DNA of 64,000 bases from Phallus indusiatus (taxonomy: Eukaryota; Basidiomycota; Agaricomycetes; Phallales; Phallaceae), in contig JAQFWX010000061.1 of assembly GCA_027605045.1 (NCBI GenBank), positions 62,001 to 126,000 on the forward strand, given 5' to 3'. The notes beneath the pieces are model-generated. The model searched no databases, was not told the DNA's origin, and saw only the letters and a list, made by a program, of their open reading frames with translations. This document shows positions 39,167 through 50,012 of this stretch, piece after piece; within the stretch, counting starts at the first letter, position 1; every line of letters begins with the position of its first letter. A program made the position numbers and the translations under genes.

Positions 39167-40573
39167 TTAGCTTTCATGACTTACGGTAATGACCACTGAG
39201 GATTGGTAGCCGGAACGAAGATATGAAACGTGAAATTGCAAGCAACTACAAGGAAAACTCTGAAATACATTGAGCAAATCGATGGGAGCAGAATAGGAAA
39301 CGACGTACGAGAAATAATATTTCAAGCTAGATGATATGAACGTTAGCGTGAACTGTCGTGCATATTTGATATACCTACCAATCGCGGACGATAGATTGGT
39401 AAAACCACCCCGGTTTATCTTCTCTGTATACACTCCACGCTTTATACACCATCAGCATAAAAAGCACAAATACATATAGAAAAAGAGGAAACCATATCTC
39501 AAAGGCATTGACGAGAGGGGTATGACTTGATTGATAAAAGCAATTAGAGATGGTAGGCTTAGTCGTCTTAGTGATCGCTGTTCGTAATTGTAACGATTTA
39601 GTAAAACATAGGTAATACCTTTAGACGTAATTTAATTCGTACTAGTGTTGGTCTCAGCGTAAAAAAAAACCATCGTTATTCCAAACTCGATTAGAAATAA
39701 GATAATTAGCGACGCAAGGAGCCACTTATTTCGATTATAGATAGCGTATACCTAATTGAATGGATACATATAAATGAGTTAAGTAGCTTAAACGAATGAA
39801 TAAATGACGTACTCGTGCCAGGAGTAATACTAGTATATTAAGAAGAATGGATGTTCATTCTGATGGACGAGATAAAGATGCGAACTTTCACCTTCCATAA
39901 CACAGAGGATTGTCCAGTGCCTGGAAGTTCAGAATCTCAGCATGTGGGCTTAATCGCACTGTGGTGACCTTACATCCAAGTACGATATTGAACCACAGCG
40001 GCGCAACTGAGCTTCGGTGTAAGAGCTCTGGACGACCGACTGATATATGCCACTTTACTCACGACTACAAAAAATCAGAGATGAAGCTAAAATCAAAGGG
40101 AAAATGGTGAGAAACTGACAAGTCTCGAAAAACCTTCAAACAACTCTTATAATTGTCGTTTGCATTGTAAGTCAAACCGTAATTCATGCGGGAACAGACG
40201 TTACCGATTGTGCTAAAAAGTAGTGCGCTCGTGCCAATGTAACGGTTCTAAAAATATGCAAGTATCATCTACTTTAGTTCTTAAGCTTCATAAACAGGGA
40301 GCAAACCGCAAGATATAAGACTTTTCCAAATGACCATGAGAGTTTCCAAACGAATTCGACCTTCCAGAATTCCAGGAATCAATTATCAGGGATTCCGTTA
40401 AATTCGAATGGTTAAGTCAAACCTCATCTTCGATTACTAATACTTCGAAAAAAAAATAGTCAGTAGTAGTATTAAATAAAGCTACTCATGCACGAACCAT
40501 AGTCATACAACAGCACAGTCAACGCGGCCAGAGAACTTGATGAGCTTCGTGTTGCTGATGTTTTGTTAGCCAT
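39167..40573 (-). CDS. DUF6533-type multi-pass membrane protein, copy B
   Basis: The second copy of the seven-helix gene. It starts at MANKTSATRSSSSSLAAL, two serines longer than copy A. It has the same AALTVLLYDY first segment, the same VYAIYNRNKWLLASL helix and the same C-terminal exon with QFHVSYLRSGYQSSVV. The same in-frame TGA occurs before LLLAR. A splice acceptor just after it (ATATACTAG, opening a 17-nt exon) would avoid it. Whether this copy is functional cannot be told from sequence alone. Confidence 0.42.
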
Positions 40574-41451
40574 AAGTACATCATCGACTGGTTGGATTAC
40601 CATTTTGAGAGACCTGCATTGAATGATTTTCACAGAAATCAGCTTGGTTCGAAATCCTAGATAGGTGAATACCATTATACCCTACTTCATCTCATCTTTA
40701 TATAACTTCAACTGAAGATTATATAATTTTAATGAATCAATGAATTGCAAATAGCCAGCGTTCCTGGAATGTCGGGTTGTGTCGATAAATGTTCATACAC
40801 CTAGTTTGGTTTCCAAGGTGAACGGTTCCATTCGACGGGCCTTTCGAATTCTAAGAATCTGGAACGAGTTACAAAATTTTAATTGGCTTGGAACAAATTA
40901 ACGGGGAACTGAACATGGTTCCTTAATAATGTCGCAGCGGAAGGGACCAGAATGGGATTGAAGCCTTTCTATAATTTAGAGGGAAAAACAATTTATACAC
41001 GCGCGCAACATCTGTAAGAAACCGGAGCTATGCATTATCCGACCATATCTGCCAGGCAGCAAGTTCAGACTTGGCCTTATGTGACAATGGTTTTATCTAG
41101 AATTTATATACAATAGACTCAAAAACTGGTATTTAACATGCATTTGCTTATCTTTCTGAATCGAATCATGCAAGAGCAAGACTCAAGTATAGGCAAATTT
41201 GACTCTATTTCTATTCTATAGTATAAACTTGGCAAATACAAATAATAGTGACCGTTCTACAACGTTGTATAGAAATCCAACTATGTACTGATAATACTAA
41301 TAGCATACCCAGATAAGAGTCAATTGGGAGGTCGTCATAGGTCCATCATAATCCGCCAATTGGGACTAATCCCGTTAAGTCATCGGGCACTAACAAATAT
41401 TGTAAGAACGCCGTAGATATAAGTGTTCAAGGAAAACATGCAGGACGAGCC

Positions 41452-41730
41452 TTACCGAAATGGCGCAATCTTGAAAGATAACCCTTCTACTGCATCAGTC
41501 GAGTCATCATCTACGCTATCTTCTAGAGCGTTCTCTATACTTAAGCATTGGTAGAAACACCTTGGATTAGTGTCGAACCCAAGTTCACTACTGAATTGTC
41601 GAGATATAATAGCACGGGATGCGATACCACGAGACGCAACACCAAGAGGCAATTTCGAGGTCGGTAAAGCGAATGTTGCAGAGAAAGTCAAACCGATATA
41701 AATGAGTAAAGAGGCACAAGGGAACAACAT
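41452..41730 (-). pseudogene. Secreted-protein gene remnant, copy B
   Basis: The ATG at 41730 opens a convincing signal peptide (MLFPCASLLIYIGLTFSA, then TFALPTSK). It is followed by LGVASRGIASRAIISRQF and LGFDTNPRCFYQC. Near the end of the exon a one-base deletion relative to copy A (GGGTTATC against GGCTTTATC) changes the frame to LSFKIAPFR and a stop. The next exon of copy A is also shortened here by 12 nt. Copy B therefore keeps the signal peptide but loses the downstream frame, the opposite of copy A. Confidence 0.4.
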
Positions 41731-42201
41731 GGTAATAGAATTTAAAAAGAGGTGGTGGAGAAGATCGTCGCCTGCGGCAACAAGACCGAGAATCAGTAAG
41801 TCGTCGCGCCGGAACTAGGCTGTTGTTTCTGCTCCAGTACCTTCCAGTACGTGACCACCTACTTTTTTTAAATACTTACTAGTCTCTACTGGCCGTCATT
41901 ATGTACGGGTTATATAATACGTCACCTCCGGAGATGGGGAGGACTCTCGTAGAAAATGGTCCGGACATCCTGAACTGCTTCGGCGCGGGGTCTTTTGCAC
42001 GACTAATGCGTATGAATAACCAGTCTATGGAGACCCGCCCACTTAAAATGTCAATAAAAACGGTCTTTTCTTGATTTGGTAGGTAACAATAAACTCACAT
42101 TCAACACCAAGGCTCTTGAGAGTTCGAAGGAAAACCTCAGAGAAGCCAAGTCAGAAATGAGATAGCTTTGTCTTACTAAGCATTTATGTGGCCAGTCGCA
42201 T

Positions 42202-42233
42202 GACTGATGCAAGACTGATGCAAGACTGATGCA
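42202..42233. repeat. 11-bp tandem repeat
   Basis: Nearly three copies of GACTGATGCAA lie about 75 bp upstream of the next start codon. Confidence 0.75.
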
Positions 42234-42308
42234 TGCCTGCCAAGTGGCAGTGCTTAGCGCATTCTGAGCCTAGCACACAGTTGCACTTCGCTTTTCTAGA
42301 CTGCGTTG

Positions 42309-44044
42309 ATGCCTTCGTTTTCAGGTATGTCAAAAAAATTCAGCAATAGAACCTATCAAATTTATCTAACAAAGACGTTTTTCTTTTTTTCTTCTTCTTC
42401 CACCACCTTAAGTTTCTCAATTAAAAGGATCGGCGAAAAATCTCAAAGAAACAAGCTCTCAAAAGCTCTCCAGCACTAAATCTAAATTCCAGAGCAGATC
42501 GTCTGCGACTTCGACGTATGATCCTAGGGTTCCTGGTTCGAAAGCGCCACCTCCGCCGCCACCACCACCACCTGGACGTCGACTGCTTAAAGACGGACGT
42601 CCTCATCATGAAGAAGAAGCTGAAGTAGACGATGCCGAGCAGGACGAACCTGATGAACATTATTCCACACCACCCCCTATGCGACCCTTACCTACAGGTC
42701 CTCCGCCTGCTATACCTCGACATACCAAACCCAAACCAGAAGGAGGAGAAAATCATAACGGAAATCGTCCCAGTCCAAATCCTGTTTTAGCACTGACTGG
42801 ACATGAGTTAGCCGCGTCATCGTCATCATCACTAAATCAGATACGCTGGTCTCGAATTTCTCAGAACGAAAAAGCTCAATTGTTTTCTTGGTTGGACGAT
42901 TTCTTTGGGATTAACAATGCTTCTTCTACTTCGAAAGCTAACGTTCGTCTATTTTCTTTTCATTTCAATTATGTCAACAATAATGACATACAACAGGGAT
43001 CGATACCAGTGAAAGATGTTTCAGATAGCGAGCAACAAGGTACGTTCTTTCAAACTGGACAATTTCACCGCTGTGCACCTAATTGCAAGGCAAACAGAAT
43101 CTCTAACTTCGCATCCTGTACCCACTACTTATGGATCTCAAGCGCACGATCTCTGCATGTACTTCTCATCTTCAACAAACTGGGATACCGCATGGTACGC
43201 TACACCAGAAGCCACACCCCCACCACTCAAACAATCCCGAGACTGTCGACGTTCACACTATATTCAACAACGGGGAGACAAGGTGACACTCGGTGGAGGT
43301 GTCTTTTTCAGCGACATGAGCGCATGCTGGTATGTCGTGGAATGGTCTAAACGAAACGAACGAGATACGTCGGCTGGTAATGTTCGGAGGAGAGCAACAG
43401 CGATCGGTCGGCCTGATTCAATGTCCCGAGACGAACTTTTATTAGCACGCGAAACGTATGGAGAAAGTGTAGCTGCGTTTGCGGAAAGCTATGAAGGAAC
43501 AGGCCAGTGGTGCGCGCGTGGGGAGTGCTGGGATCTCGCTAGCGAAGCGCTCAAGTCGTTTGAGCAGTGGGATTATATACCTACACCTATCCCCAGTATC
43601 AGGTTTACCCATGGGCATTTGATATATGAGGGAAAGGCATGGGGTAAAGGACGGGGGTCGAGTGTTGGACGGTGGAGAGGTGGAGACGACAGAATCCGAA
43701 GAGGCGATATTGTGCAGTGGAAATCTGCCAAAATCGACTTAGGACGCGGCGGAATATGTACGCTGGGCGATCCGGATCATACAGCTGTTATTGTCAAAGA
43801 TCAAGTTCCACGGGTTAAACCTTCGGATGGGGTGTCGATGGTTCCTGCGGATTTGGGGCAACTTGAGGTTGTGGAGCAGAGTGTGCATACTGCGCCGACG
43901 AGGAATGTTCATTTGTTGGAGGGTATGACGGAGGGTGAGCTGTGGATTTATAGGCCTGTTGGTATGGAGGCGTATTTGAAGTTGAATTTCGGTGCTAATT
44001 GGCCTGAGGGGATGGAGGCTTTGGTGGACTCGGAGGAAGCGTGA
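42309..44044 (+). CDS. BBC1/AIM3-type protein with cysteine-proteinase-fold domain
   Basis: Exons are 42309-42324 (only 16 nt), 42413-42942, 42997-43039 and 43098-44044, giving 511 aa. The N-terminal half is disordered and proline-rich, with a run of nine prolines (APPPPPPPPPGRR), and could bind SH3 domains. The C-terminal half resembles the cysteine-proteinase-like fold found at the end of yeast Bbc1 and Aim3, which are actin-patch proteins. It has a Cys in GQWCARGECWDLASEAL and a His in DPDHTAVIVKD. There is no SH3 domain at the N-terminus. The 54-nt intron 42943-42996 has no stop and is divisible by three, so a retained form would also be translatable. The family call rests on these motifs from memory. 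A peptidase function is not claimed. Confidence 0.65.
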
Positions 44045-44201
44045 TTTGTAATTTTCTGTTTTTATTTTATTGGATAGTGTACACGCATTGTATTGTAATA
44101 TGAATCCATTTGTAATGTTCCACTTTCAAGTCGTTATCTGTTCTCCAGACGACGTCGTTCACTGGCGGATTCGAGGACATTAGATAATCAAATCGTGGTT
44201 T

Positions 44202-45954
44202 ATGTTTCCTTGCTTTCGACAACCATCAATCAAATGTCGAAATTTGTCAAACTCCCGATTCTCAAATTTTCCAATTATTCGAAATGGACATAACGGATCA
44301 GTACATACAGTGTCATTCGATGGACCGAACAGAGCTTTACTGAATTACTTATTCGAACGTGCGCCGTGCTTATTCCACCTAATTTAACGGTGATTTGAAA
44401 AAACGCGATTTTCTCGCAGGCTACAAAAGGGAAAAAATAATGAAACCCAATTCGTTGAAGTTACCAGGAATGCTGCGAACTATAAAGAGCGTCCACAAAT
44501 TGGAGTCTCGGTTTACTATGGAACACGACCCTCAATCTGTTCGTTTTCTCCTGTTCTTAGCGTGTTGCGAGTTTTTTTATATCTGTATATATCAGATATC
44601 AGGCGTGAATGACGCAGCTGCACTGGACATCATTAAATTTTTCAGTTTGAAAAAGGTATGTGGGTTTGCGTATTCTCTTAGTTATGTTCGTCGCGCTTAT
44701 TGCAGTTTTCTTATTAGAATGCTACACGAATACTCAGTGATGTGAACTCAGACGCATTAGAGGCTGAAGAAATAGAAAAATTAGAAGCCATAAAACAGCT
44801 TCAAAAAGTAAACGGCATCGGGTACTTTCAACCTTTTTTCTGGTATTTTTTTAAAATTCTTATAAATTGTTCAAAAAGGCCGATTGGAGCCCATATTCTT
44901 TGGGAAAGTGGATGCCGGTCTATTGAACAATTGACTGAAGATCGGTTTCTGGATTTACTTCCTGGTGAGGGTCGGAGAATTTTTGAAGCATATGAGAAGA
45001 AGACGGATAGAACTATTCCTAGAAAAGTTGTGGAATGTTTTGCGGTACGTATGATCTAACGCTTCTCACTGTGATAGTACTGAATGAATTCATTTCACGC
45101 GAATTAGAATTCATTACGTGAAACTGTCTCTGGTGAATTCGAGATTCACTTAGTTGGCAAATAGTAAGTCTTCTCCATATAAAAAAGAACTCATACGCTT
45201 TAACACGTCCTACAGTCGTCTGGGACACGAACACCTTCCAGGAGTAGATATATTGTTATTTCACCCAACTTACACCAGTCTTCCTCGATTAATCTCCAAA
45301 ATCGAAGTTCCCGGTTCTCATCACACACCCACTATATATCCCGACCCCCCCAAATCACTTTTCAAAGAATCCGTGATGAATAAAATAAGAGAACGAGGTT
45401 TGGAGGTTATCACTTTTTCGAGCGATATCCATTGGGATGGGCTGGTGAAAATCGATGATGAAGTTTTAGGAAGGACGCGATTTTAGTGAGTCGCTGAGAG
45501 GGAGTCCACAGGGGTACTTCGGTTTAAACATTTTTTGTTTTTCAACAGTTTGATGCCAATGGCTTCAAAGGCGGCAGCGCTCCTCACATTCACAGGAAGT
45601 CCAATATTCGTGAATGATTGTCAACATAAGGCTCGCAAAAAGGGTTTTCGTCTTAACGAATATGGACTCTGGCATTCTGATGTTCGTGGTCCTACCAATA
45701 CGTCGCCTATCTGGAAACCTCTAGAGACTCCGGATGAAGCTGCGCTGCTCCAGAACCTGGACATCCCTTATGTCAAACCACATAAGCGCGAATTAACGGG
45801 AAAACGATATTCAGGGGTGCAATTCTCGGAAGAGTTTCCTCCTTGGCATGTAACCAAGTATATCCCAGTCGCAATACAAAACGCGCAAATCATCACGGCT
45901 CCTAAATCAGAGAATATACAAAAAAATGGACGAAGAAGTAAATCTATCTATTAA
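44202..45954 (+). CDS. DNA polymerase X-like protein, likely mitochondrial and catalytically inactive
   Basis: A member of the Pol beta/lambda/mu/TdT family by fold. Exons are 44202-44365, 44420-44510, 44596-44655, 44718-44821, 44879-45044, 45108-45163, 45216-45485 and 45549-45954, giving 438 aa. The N-terminus (MFPCFRQPSIKCRNLSNSRF) is basic with no acidic residues, typical of a mitochondrial presequence. An 8-kDa-like domain, the hairpin NGIGPIGAHILWESGCRSI, the palm and the end LNEYGLW follow. The palm metal motif reads PGVDILLFHP, so the first aspartate is Gly. The third aspartate motif reads RTRFYLMP, with Arg in its place. TFTGS replaces YFTGS. Polymerase activity is therefore unlikely. 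The first three exons are less certain than the rest. Its stop lies 13 bp from the convergent QNG1 stop. Confidence 0.8.
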
Positions 45955-45967
45955 ATATTTAACCTTT

Positions 45968-47705
45968 CTAATACCAAATTGAACGAGTTCTATGAGCTGG
46001 TAATAACGCTGAAGTACTGATTCCTTCGATGTTTTCCTCTTTGCGTTCGATCTTTTTCGCTAAAGGAAAAACTTAGGGGACACTGATATACTTGTGACGA
46101 GGGAGTAACTAACCAAGATCCCATAAAAAAAAGTCTATAAGAACACTCGGAATTTCTTTTTGACCGGGGATAATTGGTGTGCATTCTCCGTCTATGTTAC
46201 GGATACGAGCTATTTCATCCCGAACGGCTTCAACGGCTAATATGCTTGCGGCCCTAATGCTCAATTCCGCTCGACAGCCCGGAGGTAGATAGGCGTGTGA
46301 CGAAAGTAGAGATATTAAGGATGGTGGATAGGAAAGGATTCGTAGATGATGTAATATTTGGGGGACCTAAATGCAATGAGCGATTGTGAATTTATCCGTA
46401 AAGGTTTAGAAGGAAGTTACCCGATAATCTAGAAAGTATATGAGAATTGAGAGTTGTTCGGGAAATTCATGTTCTTACCTGCGAACATTGTTAATTGACT
46501 GATACCGCCTGGGAAAAATGGGTGTGGGATGTCAGAAGACAGGGGGTAGAATGCAGCCCTTGAAGAAAGTTACACCTGAATAAAAAGGACTTGAATTCAA
46601 ATTTGAAAAATAAGTTACCATGTCTCCGCTACAAGGATTTGCGCTCGCTTCCAGAAGCAAACTGTGTGATCCCTTTGTAAACCTAAAGGGGTATATTCGA
46701 GTATTGAAAAAGCTCACTCCTTCTCCCTTTTAAAAACGTTTCGTCTCTAAAAGCTGGAAACTCGTCCGTGATGAGTTGAACCAACTCCAAGGTGGTTCCT
46801 TGCTCTGCAACAAACTGAGCCAGTAGTCTTTCATAGCTCCCGCCAAATTTCTTTGCGGAACGTAGTGAATTTGAAAGCTCAATGCACGACGAGAAAAGAA
46901 TCTTACAGATATTAAGACAGATCCCACCTCCCTCATAACGGCTATTCTTTCCTTCAATAAGGGAATGCCTTCAGTGCAATGGGAGGCTGGTCTAAAAACG
47001 TCTTCGATGAGAGAATCAGGACATAGAATTGAATCAGCGTAAAAATATGGATCGGTAATAGGAATTCCGGCTTCCAAAGCTGCGAAAATGAAATAAGAAT
47101 TTGGACGCCGAGAGGAATTTTCTGAGCTTATACCTCGGTTCAGGGCTGCGACCAAACTCCAATAGCCAGTAAACGTTTTTTTGGTGTCACAATCCCATCC
47201 TTCACGCCATTTGACCCCATACCGCCCGTATTCTTCGGAGGTGTCGTCAGTGTCGGACCAGAAACTGAAATTAAGAGAAGAAATAAGGAATATCCAGTCT
47301 AGGCAGGCTTTCACGTCGGGATCGCCTGGTGTGTAAATTTTTGGAGGTAGGAGATGTAAGGGATGATTACGCCAGGATTGAGGCGAATAGCCTTCTCTAA
47401 TGATACTTTTGTAAATCTATTCAAAATTTGGTCAAGTTCATCTTGTCAGCGGTTTAATTGAACGGATGCTCACATGTCTAGCGGCGGCTTGAACGCCTTC
47501 TCGATTGATTTTGACTATATTGATATGCTGAAAATGTACATTTTATGTCAATATGGAAGGGCAAATGGAAGCAACCACTCACTTTTAATACAAAACGTGA
47601 GCTTTCTATAACGGGATTTACATCGACCGGTTTAGCGAAACGAGCCGGCTCCATTGAATCTTTTTCATTGAATTGATAAGTATTACGCTTTTCGCACAGA
47701 GACAT
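45968..47705 (-). CDS. QNG1: Queuosine 5'-phosphate N-glycosylase (DUF2419)
   Basis: An enzyme of the queuosine salvage family that releases queuine from queuosine monophosphate for tRNA modification. Ten exons on the minus strand are 47705-47583, 47527-47474, 47416-47134, 47079-46907, 46850-46718, 46682-46619, 46558-46479, 46428-46421, 46366-46114 and 46059-45968, giving 420 aa. Family signatures run the whole length: WIFLISSLNFSFW, FTGYWSLVAALNR, GIPITDPYFYAD, VCFWKRAQILVAETW, LIDFFLWDLAKK and the end HRTRSIWY. Exon 8 is only 8 nt (ATTATCGG), and it is needed to make the conserved FADYRVPQ. The intron 46717-46683 is only 35 nt. The gene is convergent with the polymerase X-like gene. Confidence 0.93.
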
Positions 47706-48163
47706 AGAGTAAGTTAGAAGTTGAGAAAATTTGATTAAAGATGGTATAAGAGATGAAAAAGGAGGCGTTTGAAGTGGTCGAGTGACGTGGTTTTAAATCA
47801 TGAAAAAAAGTGGCGGAAGCAAATTAGCCCGCAAAAGCCATGGTTGAATATGGCAATTCTGAGCGCTGTGGCTGAATCTTGTTGGAAAGAAGACAGCCGA
47901 TGCACTTAACTACGTATGGAAAGGAGAAATGTGGAAAGGACCATACCATAACTGATCATTTCGATTTGCATGTCTGGAAGGTGGTTACTCCGAGAAAGCA
48001 CTATCAAACTAAAAAAGCGTCATCGATACACGTTGTAAATTGCCCATAAATATAGATTCGTTGGAGAAGTGATTGGCTACAAAAACGAAAACTTTGTCGC
48101 AGATAAATTAACGAAGCTGAGAAGCATTGGATATGTATATTTAAGTGTGCTAAAAGAAAAAAA
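47706..48163. other. Intergenic, QNG1 promoter side
   Basis: About 460 bp between the QNG1 start and the 3' end of tRNA-Gly. No gene is seen. Confidence 0.4.
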
Positions 48164-48234
48164 TGCATTAAGCGAGAATCGAACTCGCGGCCGGTCGATG
48201 GCAACGACCGAGGTTACCACTACCCCATTAATGC
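48164..48234 (-). tRNA. tRNA-Gly (GCC)
   Basis: 71 nt folding as a cloverleaf on the minus strand. The acceptor stem is GCATTAA with TTAATGC and discriminator A. The D arm is GGGTAGTGGTAACC. The anticodon stem GGTCG/CGACC encloses the loop TTGCCAT (anticodon GCC). The T arm is GCGAGTTCGATTCTCGC. There is no intron. It lies 90 bp upstream of the next plus-strand start codon. Confidence 0.93.
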
Positions 48235-48324
48235 CTTGCATCACATCTGCCGGACAAGCGGCTATAGTCTAGTTGGGGACAACATCATAATCAGCTTTCA
48301 GTTTAGACTGAACCCGAAACACTA

Positions 48325-49837
48325 ATGACTGACTTTGATTACGCCGAAATCCCTGCATGTGCAACAATCATACAACCCGAAGGGTCAGACCGGTCAAGCT
48401 TCTCGCATAATAAGAAGAAAACTATAATTCTGTCTGCTCCAGTCAACTCGACCAACGAGGTCCACACCTCCACCAATTACACCCACGTCTCTGCCCCTTC
48501 TTCGCCTCTGGTTTCAGCTACCAGCCCCAGTTCCAGCTCCAAGTTCACCAATGCATTGCTTTCATCTACCTTATTCCTTCCAACACTTCCAGACACGTCG
48601 AACGTCCCGGGTAATGATCAAGAAAAACTTCTGTCGAATAGAGAACCTCTTTCTCTACCTACAACTGCTGTGAACTTTCGTCGTTTTGTCAGCAGAAGCG
48701 GACCAATTTTCTGGCTTCAAGACAGAGTTGAAGAAATAGTAATGTGGAAGAAGGGTTGGAAAACGACGTGTGCCTGGATGGCTCTTTATAGCCTACTATG
48801 TTCGCTAGCCTTCGTTCTTTTCTCACTGGTATTCTCATGCTGAATTTTCAAAGGCTACTTTCCCAGATTATTTCTTCTGTTGCCAAATATAATTATTATC
48901 GCTATTCTATTATCAACCTATAACCCAGCCCAAAGCCCAGAACCGTCCGCGAAAAAGACGAATGTCCTTCCGAAAGAAGGTTCGGCTGAATGGTTCGCAA
49001 ACCTACAAGCTATCCAAAACTTGATGGGAATAGTGTACGCTTATATTAACCTTTCAAGAAATTTGCTTATTATCTCTTGTTTAGGTCTACTGCTCATGAT
49101 ATGGCCATTTCTTGGTTACCAATTATGACATGGAATTCCCCCTATACGACCCACGTATTTACCTTGATCTGCCTCTCAACATTATTCCTCCTTCCAGCTG
49201 TTATTTACGTTCCTATAGCATCGGTTCTTCTTACTCTTGGCATATTACCGCTAGTCTGCACCCATCCTCAAATCTCGCCCCTCATTTTGCTTGTCTTCCC
49301 GCCTTTTTTGTCGAAAAGGAAATATGTCTTGCAGCGCATGATTGACAATGACAATTTATCTGAAGAACAGTGGTATGCGGAGAAACGAGAAGTTGAGTTG
49401 ATGGAAACTGAAAGATGGACGGCCAATACTGGCTGGTCAAAGTTCAATCTAAAGCACGGAGAAAGGCCGTGGTCAAGCTCATACATCAAGGATAGCGACG
49501 GCGGGGAGGATATCAAGTAAAAACCATTATACTTGGATTATTAAACTCCTCACACTCCTAATTTAGTGAATTGGTGTTTACCCTTCCCTCTCGTTGGGAT
49601 TTCATTCCAAGTGAAACGTGGAGGCTTGACTATAACGGAATGTTTGCGTCTTGCGGCGCCGATGAAAGTGAGTACCAACCTCGTGTTTAAAACCTGTATT
49701 GATGTTTTGAAGACGGCTGGGTGTACTATGACGATGCCTGGCAAAATGCCAGTAATACCTCCTCGGAAGATTGGAAGTTGAAAGGGATGACTCGACGGCG
49801 GAGATGGACTCATCGCATTTATCTTTTATCAGCTTAA
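48325..49837 (+). CDS. Peroxisomal membrane DysF protein, Pex24/Pex30 type
   Basis: A fungal peroxin of the Pex23/Pex24/Pex30 group, integral to ER and peroxisome membranes, where it influences peroxisome number and size. Exons are 48325-48799, 48854-49034, 49085-49516, 49567-49667 and 49713-49837, giving 437 aa. The N-terminus is disordered and Ser/Thr-rich. Hydrophobic segments follow (ALYSLLCYFPRLFLLLPN with IIIIAILLSTY, then FTLICLSTLFLLPAVIYV and VLLTLGILPLVC). The dysferlin domain is split: ERWTANTGWSKFNL and GERPWSSS form DysF-N, WDFIPSETWRLDY follows, and GWVYYDDAWQN with MTRRRRWTHRIY forms DysF-C. The conserved Trp pattern is intact. Confidence 0.9.
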
Positions 49838-50012
49838 TTTTATTCTTAAATGTCAATTTTTTTTTCTCGTATGAGCAGCGGTCGACCACTGCGCTTTTTG
49901 CATGAAGCCTAAGTTAAGTTTAATGCACGTGTGTGCTTAGTAAGCGATTGCCGGACTTCGAAAAATTCGTTCCTCTTCGTTCTCCTTTGCATTCATTTCC
50001 CTGAATACTTAC

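Larger units (their letters stand above)
38733..42036. repeat. Tandem segmental duplication, copy B
   Basis: Direct repeat of copy A, about 3.3 kb, separated from it by about 270 bp of unrelated sequence. It has an extra 66 bp near 38856-38925 and an extra AT-rich block of about 200 bp near 41090-41300. The two copies are old enough to have many point differences but are still nearly collinear. Confidence 0.9.

Noticed and set aside
35275..42036. The duplicated copies as the two LTRs of a retrotransposon
   Set aside because: The copies are about 3.2 kb long and separated by only about 270 bp. They lack TG...CA ends and contain gene exons. No pol-type sequence lies between them.
42679..43350. 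A 223-codon frame starting at ATG 42679 as the full BBC1-like protein
   Set aside because: The frame reads through two introns and loses the conserved C-terminal domain. The upstream 16-nt exon at 42309 and the splices at 42943 and 43040 give a continuous conserved protein.
44420..44510. Alternative frame of the second polymerase X exon (YKREKIMKPNSLKLPGMLRT)
   Set aside because: It joins the first exon through a 66-nt intron but cannot be spliced in phase to the third exon with its natural donor. The other frame (EVTRNAANYKERPQ) fits both junctions.
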